Shown piece after piece: positions 60,523-64,000 of a stretch of 64,000 nucleotides of DNA (position 1 is the stretch's first letter; each line of letters starts with the position of its first letter). A program made the position numbers and the translations under genes. The notes beneath the pieces are model-generated. The model was not told the origin of the DNA. It searched no databases and saw nothing but the letters and a program-made list of their open reading frames with translations. The DNA lies in contig NZ_CP007509.1 in assembly GCF_000661915.1 (NCBI RefSeq), forward strand, positions 1,860,001-1,924,000, given 5' to 3'. Source of the DNA: Stutzerimonas decontaminans (GTDB lineage: Bacteria; Pseudomonadota; Gammaproteobacteria; Pseudomonadales; Pseudomonadaceae).

Positions 60523-60539
60523 TGCGCCCTGATGGTGCG
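60523..60539. promoter_or_regulatory. NtrC-like enhancer site
   Basis: TGCGCC-CTGAT-GGTGCG is a dyad close to the NtrC consensus TGCACC-N5-GGTGCA (one base off in each half). It is centred about 120 bases upstream of the predicted sigma-54 start, a typical enhancer distance. The rest of 60246-60735 shows no gene. Confidence 0.55.
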
Positions 60540-60735
60540 AATCGCCATCGAAGCGACTCCAAAAACGCCGTTGACATGCTGCGACCAGCTTTCTAAAGTT
60601 TCGCCCATGCGCCGATTTAGTCAGCTACTTGCGGGGCGCCTGGAGCCGATCGCTTCGAAATACCGCTAAAGCGCTGGTTCCGGTGTCGCCTCCCACCGCT
60701 GCCCAGCGGAATCCTCGAGGCGGAAGTTGAAATCG

Positions 60736-61044
60736 ATGAACGCAAAGCACGCCCAGTTGCGCCTGGCCCCGATCACCAGTGGTCTGCACCCCAGTAATCC
60801 GAAAATCCTTCTTGGTGGTACTCACCAGCCGTCCCTGTTGCGCTACCTCGAAGGGTGGCCGCGACGCCATCGCAAATCCCGCGCCCTGCTTATCCAGTTC
60901 GCTACGGCCGACGAGTCGCTGGCACGTTTCGCCACCGACAGTTTCGATCTGGCCGTCATCCAGGCACCGAGCGCTGAGCGCCTGGAGGAATGCGTGCGCG
61001 AGCTGACCCGAGTGGCGCGCCAGGGGCTGATTACCCGGCGCTGA
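60736..61044 (+). CDS. hypothetical protein, methyltransferase-tail-like
   Basis: A 102-residue protein divergent from nirB and convergent with the kinase gene (3-base gap). The start is ATG at 60736; a TTG 9 bases earlier is in frame. It has HPSNPKILLGG near the N-terminus. The last half, DSFDLAVIQAPSAERLEECVRELTRVARQGL, resembles the post-motif-II part of SAM methyltransferases, but no SAM-binding GxGxG loop exists. It could be a degenerate or specialised fragment. Its position in the nitrate region suggests a linked role. Confidence 0.5.
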   Translation: MNAKHAQLRLAPITSGLHPSNPKILLGGTHQPSLLRYLEGWPRRHRKSRALLIQFATADESLARFATDSFDLAVIQAPSAERLEECVRELTRVARQGLITRR

Positions 61045-61047
61045 ACA

Positions 61048-62721
61048 TCACGCGCCCCTTATCAGCAGCACGACCAGCAGCAGGTTGAGCAGCAGCGAAA
61101 GCAGCGCCATGCCGCGCCAGACCTTGAGCGGTTCACGTTCGAGCAGCGGACGTGGCCGCAGGCTGGCGCTGCGCTGCTCAGCCTGTTCCAGCTCAAGCAG
61201 CCATTGCTCGGCCGTTTCAAAGCGCTGCCGTGGGTCGGCCGCGACCGCGCGGCAGAGACTTTCCTCCAGCCAGCTCGGTACGTCCGGGCGATAACGGCTG
61301 ACCGGTGTCGGGTTGCCGAAGCGCGGACGCTGGAAGGCTTCGATCTCGCCGTACGGGTAGTGCCCAGTCAGCAGGTAATAGAGCGTCACGCCGGTCGCAT
61401 AGAGGTCCTGCGCTGCGCTGGGTTCGGCTCCCGTGAATGCCTCCGGGGCAATGAAACTCGGGGTGCCGGGCAGTTGGTTGGGCAGGTCGCGAGACAGCCC
61501 TGGGCAGAACGCCAGGCCGAAATCCAGGATGCGCAGCTCGCCGTCCTCACCCAGCAGCAGGTTTTCCGGCTTGATGTCACGATGCAGGATGTTGCGCCGA
61601 TGCAGCATGCCCACCGCGCGGATCAGCCGGGAGGCGACCTGCAGCAAATCGGCCAGTGGCAGCGGGCCGTCTCGTTCGAAGCGTTGCGCCAGGGTCGTCC
61701 CGCTGTACTCGCGCTGCACGTAATAGAGGTGTTGGCGTTCTGGCAGCGGATGCAGTTCGGCGAAGTTGCGCCCGGCAACCCGGCGCATGAACCATTCTTC
61801 CTGCAGCAACGCCGGCCCGGCGTCTGCCTCGTCCTGCCGGCTGGGTGGCAGCGTCTTCAGCAGCCAGGCCTGGCCCTGGGCATCCTGTACCCGGTAGATC
61901 AGTGACTGTCGCGACTCGTGCAGCAGTGCATTCACCTGCCAGCTCTCGAACACCTGGCCGGGGCGCAGCTTCGGCGGCAATGGCCAATGATCGAGTTGGG
62001 CGAGGGCGTCGGCCAGCACCGCTTCGGGCAGCGCATCCACTCGTAGCAGCAGAGCGCTGGCGTTGTCCTGGCTGCCGCTCTGGTGCGCCAGATTGACCAG
62101 CGCCCGTGCTGCGGCGCCGAGGTCAGGCTGATCGTGCAGGATATGCGCGATGTCGCGCTCGGGGACGCACGACCAGACGCCGTCGCTGAGCAGCAGGTAG
62201 CTGTCGCCTTCCTGCAGCTCGCCGTCGAGGTAGTCCATCACCAGGTGTTGATCCAGCCCCAGCGCACGCTTGAGCACATGCTGCATGCCCGACTGTTCCC
62301 AGACATGGTCCTCGCTGAGCCGCTCGAGCTGAGTGCCGTTCCAGCGATAGGCACGGCAATCGCCGACGTGGGCCAGGGTGAAGCGGCGACCGCGCAGCAC
62401 CAGCGCGGTGAGCGTGGTCAACAGCGGCTGATTGCCGCCATTGGCCTGCAGCCAGCGGTTGTGCGCCACCAGTACGCGATCGAGCGACTGCGCGACGGCC
62501 CAGGTTTCCGGCGTCGTGTAGTAGTCGAAGGCCAGCGCCTGCAAGGTCGCCCGCGCAGCCAGCCCGCCATCGGCGCACTGGCTGACGCCATCGGCCAGGG
62601 CGAACAGATAGCCCTTGCCGGTTGCCAGCCCGGGCGCCGGGGTGACGATGCGTATCGCATCCTGATTTTCCGGGCGCGGCCCGGCGGCGCTGGCCTCGCC
62701 ATAGCTCAATCGCAGGGGCAT
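61048..62721 (-). CDS. PP2C phosphatase - Ser/Thr kinase fusion, membrane-anchored
   Basis: A 557-residue protein. The N-terminal PP2C domain (about 1-240) has metal-binding Asp in RPENQDAIRI, FALADGVSQCADGG, LLLSDGVWSC and QSGSQDNASALLL. The Hanks-type kinase (about 260-525) has the VAIK-like Lys in WLLKTL, LHRDIKPENLLL, LDFGLAF and FIAPEAF. It ends in one membrane helix (MALLSLLLNLLLVVLLI). The glycine-rich loop is poor. The start is ATG at 62721. It lies between nirB and the nitrate transporter, as does a kinase gene in P. aeruginosa (PA1782 region, from memory). Confidence 0.87.
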   Translation of the reverse strand: MPLRLSYGEASAAGPRPENQDAIRIVTPAPGLATGKGYLFALADGVSQCADGGLAARATLQALAFDYYTTPETWAVAQSLDRVLVAHNRWLQANGGNQPLLTTLTALVLRGRRFTLAHVGDCRAYRWNGTQLERLSEDHVWEQSGMQHVLKRALGLDQHLVMDYLDGELQEGDSYLLLSDGVWSCVPERDIAHILHDQPDLGAAARALVNLAHQSGSQDNASALLLRVDALPEAVLADALAQLDHWPLPPKLRPGQVFESWQVNALLHESRQSLIYRVQDAQGQAWLLKTLPPSRQDEADAGPALLQEEWFMRRVAGRNFAELHPLPERQHLYYVQREYSGTTLAQRFERDGPLPLADLLQVASRLIRAVGMLHRRNILHRDIKPENLLLGEDGELRILDFGLAFCPGLSRDLPNQLPGTPSFIAPEAFTGAEPSAAQDLYATGVTLYYLLTGHYPYGEIEAFQRPRFGNPTPVSRYRPDVPSWLEESLCRAVAADPRQRFETAEQWLLELEQAEQRSASLRPRPLLEREPLKVWRGMALLSLLLNLLLVVLLIRGA

Positions 62722-62788
62722 GGTCGTTCTCGAATTGCTGCGCATTGCAGCAGAGCAATATTCGCGCCCTGCCGGATTTGCGTGTGCA

Positions 62789-64000
62789 TCACACCCGAGC
62801 CGCGGTCACTGCCGCCGAACCCCAGGTGGTGCGCCAGCGACGCTTGACGCCATAGAGGCCGAACCAGGCGAGCACACCGAGGCTGGCGAACAGCCAGAGG
62901 CCGAGCTGGTAGTCACCGGTCGATTGCTTGACTGCGCCAAGCCCGGCGGTGAGCAGGAAGCCGCCGATACCGCCGGCCATACCGACCAGTCCGGTCATCA
63001 CGCCGATTTCCTTGTTGAAACGCTGCGGCACCAGCTGGAACACCGCACCATTGCCGGCACCGAGGCTGAGCATGGCGACCACGAACAGCGCCAGGGCAGC
63101 CGTGGAACTGGGCAGGTTGAAGCCGACCGCGGCGATACAGATGGCTGCGACCGTGTACATCACCAGCAGCGCGCGAATGCCGCCGATGCGGTCGGCCAGG
63201 GCGCCGCCCAACGGACGCAGCAGGCTGCCGGCGAAGACGCAGGCGGCGGTGTAGTAGCCGGCCTTGACCGGGTCGAAGGCGTACTGGTCGTGGAAGTAGC
63301 CGGGCAGGGTGCTGGCCAGGCCGAGGAAGCCGCCAAAGGTCACGCTGTAGAAGAACATGAACCACCAGCTGTCGCGGTCGCCCAACGCCTTCATGTAGTC
63401 GGCCAGCGACTTTGGTGCCGGGCGGTTGGGGGCATTCTTCGCCACGCTGGCGAAGATGACCAGCGTCAGCACCAGGGGAATCAATGCCAGGCCGAACACA
63501 TTGTTCCAGCCGAAGATGGCCGCCAGCACCGGCGCGAACAGCGCCGCCAGCACGGTGCCGGAGTTACCGGCACCGGCGATGCCCATGGCCTTGCCCTGGT
63601 GCTCCGCCGGATACCACTGCGAGGCCAGCGGCAGCGCGACGGCAAAGGACGCGCCAGCCATGCCGAGAAACAGGCCGAGCAGCAGTGCCTGTTCATAGCT
63701 GTGGATGCCGTGCAGCCAGGCAACGAATAGCGCGACGATGACGACGCTCTGACCGAGCAGGCCGGCGGTTTTCGGCGAGGTGCGATCGGCCAGGATGCCC
63801 AGCACCAGGCGCAATACCGCGCCGGCGAGAATCGGTGTGGCTACCATCATTGCGCGCTGTTGTGTGGTCAGGCCCAGGTCCGCGGCGATCTGAACGCCCA
63901 GCGGGCCAAGGACGTACCAGACCATGAAACTCAGGTCGAAGTAGAGAAAGGAGGCAAACAGGGTCGGCGTGTGGCCGGCTTTCCAGAAACTCGTGCTCAT
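62789..64000 (-). CDS. nitrate/nitrite MFS transporter (NarK/NasA type)
   Basis: A 403-residue major-facilitator permease of the nitrate-nitrite porter family. It has twelve membrane segments. The signature glycine-rich stretches are in GMAGASFAVALPLASQWYPAEHQGKAMGIAGAGNSGTVLAA and SLGAGNGAVFQLVPQRF...GLVGMAGGIGGFLL. Conserved arginines lie in ILAGAVLRLVLGILADR and GSLLRPLGGALADR. Its ATG is the last codon of the window; the start MSTSFWKAGH looks complete, but upstream signals are out of view. It feeds nitrate to NasA. Confidence 0.88.
   Translation of the reverse strand: MSTSFWKAGHTPTLFASFLYFDLSFMVWYVLGPLGVQIAADLGLTTQQRAMMVATPILAGAVLRLVLGILADRTSPKTAGLLGQSVVIVALFVAWLHGIHSYEQALLLGLFLGMAGASFAVALPLASQWYPAEHQGKAMGIAGAGNSGTVLAALFAPVLAAIFGWNNVFGLALIPLVLTLVIFASVAKNAPNRPAPKSLADYMKALGDRDSWWFMFFYSVTFGGFLGLASTLPGYFHDQYAFDPVKAGYYTAACVFAGSLLRPLGGALADRIGGIRALLVMYTVAAICIAAVGFNLPSSTAALALFVVAMLSLGAGNGAVFQLVPQRFNKEIGVMTGLVGMAGGIGGFLLTAGLGAVKQSTGDYQLGLWLFASLGVLAWFGLYGVKRRWRTTWGSAAVTAARV

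Noticed and set aside
1..64000. Prophage, transposase, integrase, CRISPR or defence island
   Set aside because: No such gene, spacer array or attachment repeat was seen. Apart from the repeat at 47134-47298 and the mtnC scar, the window reads as core chromosome.

Overview
This 64 kb window is a chromosomal core segment from a high-GC gammaproteobacterium of the Pseudomonas group. Gene content and order match Pseudomonas sensu lato: cyaB, trkH and a cpxRA-like system, then yciO-scpAB, the edd-glk-gltR-gtrS-gtsABCD glucose locus, aroC-mtnD, nadK-glpG and pepN. A LamB-type porin in the glucose locus and the absence of several genes expected beside it point to the stutzeri branch (Stutzerimonas). 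That assignment is inference from gene content. I see no prophage, insertion sequence, CRISPR array, rRNA or tRNA. Nearly every base lies in a compact, mostly operonic core gene.

Layout. 1-10 kb: a CyaB-type membrane adenylate cyclase, a DUF962 protein, an AraC regulator, a DUF808 protein, the TrkH potassium transporter, a nitroreductase, and a CpxR / Spy-like / CpxA envelope-stress set with a CpxR-like box inside it. 10-15 kb: rnm, yciO, a tryptophanyl-tRNA synthetase of the iron-sulfur type, scpA and scpB. 15-26 kb: Entner-Doudoroff and glucose uptake (edd, glk, gltR, gtrS, gtsABCD, LamB-type porin). CA-rich Crc/Hfq-type target motifs precede five of these genes. 26-34 kb: a hydrolase, aroC, an MFS permease, mtnD with a truncated mtnC relic, two tiny membrane proteins, an AlkA-type glycosylase and speE. 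34-39 kb: a four-gene set of ATP-grasp, alpha-E, transglutaminase and the proteasome-like peptidase Anbu, then rraB. 39-54 kb: LysR/TSUP, chrA, DUF1853, nadK, a metallophosphatase, glpG, yeaC, a DUF2797 gene that ends inside a repeat, pepN, and a beta-propeller/RND pair. 54-64 kb: assimilatory nitrate reduction (nirB-nirD-nasA-cobA, all on the minus strand), with a small ORF, a phosphatase-kinase fusion and a nitrate transporter upstream.

The most informative non-coding region is 60246-60540. Read on the minus strand it shows a sigma-54 -24/-12 promoter with an NtrC-like dyad upstream. Next comes a leader with hexaloop hairpins of the ANTAR-target type (A at loop position 1, G at position 4), then an intrinsic terminator before nirB. 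A further hexaloop hairpin can form only if the terminator does not. Together these predict nitrogen-limitation control at initiation and nitrate control by NasT-type antitermination.

The best candidate for a poorly described system is the Anbu cassette at 34420-38398, which looks like a peptide-ligating/peptide-cleaving machine of unknown substrate.
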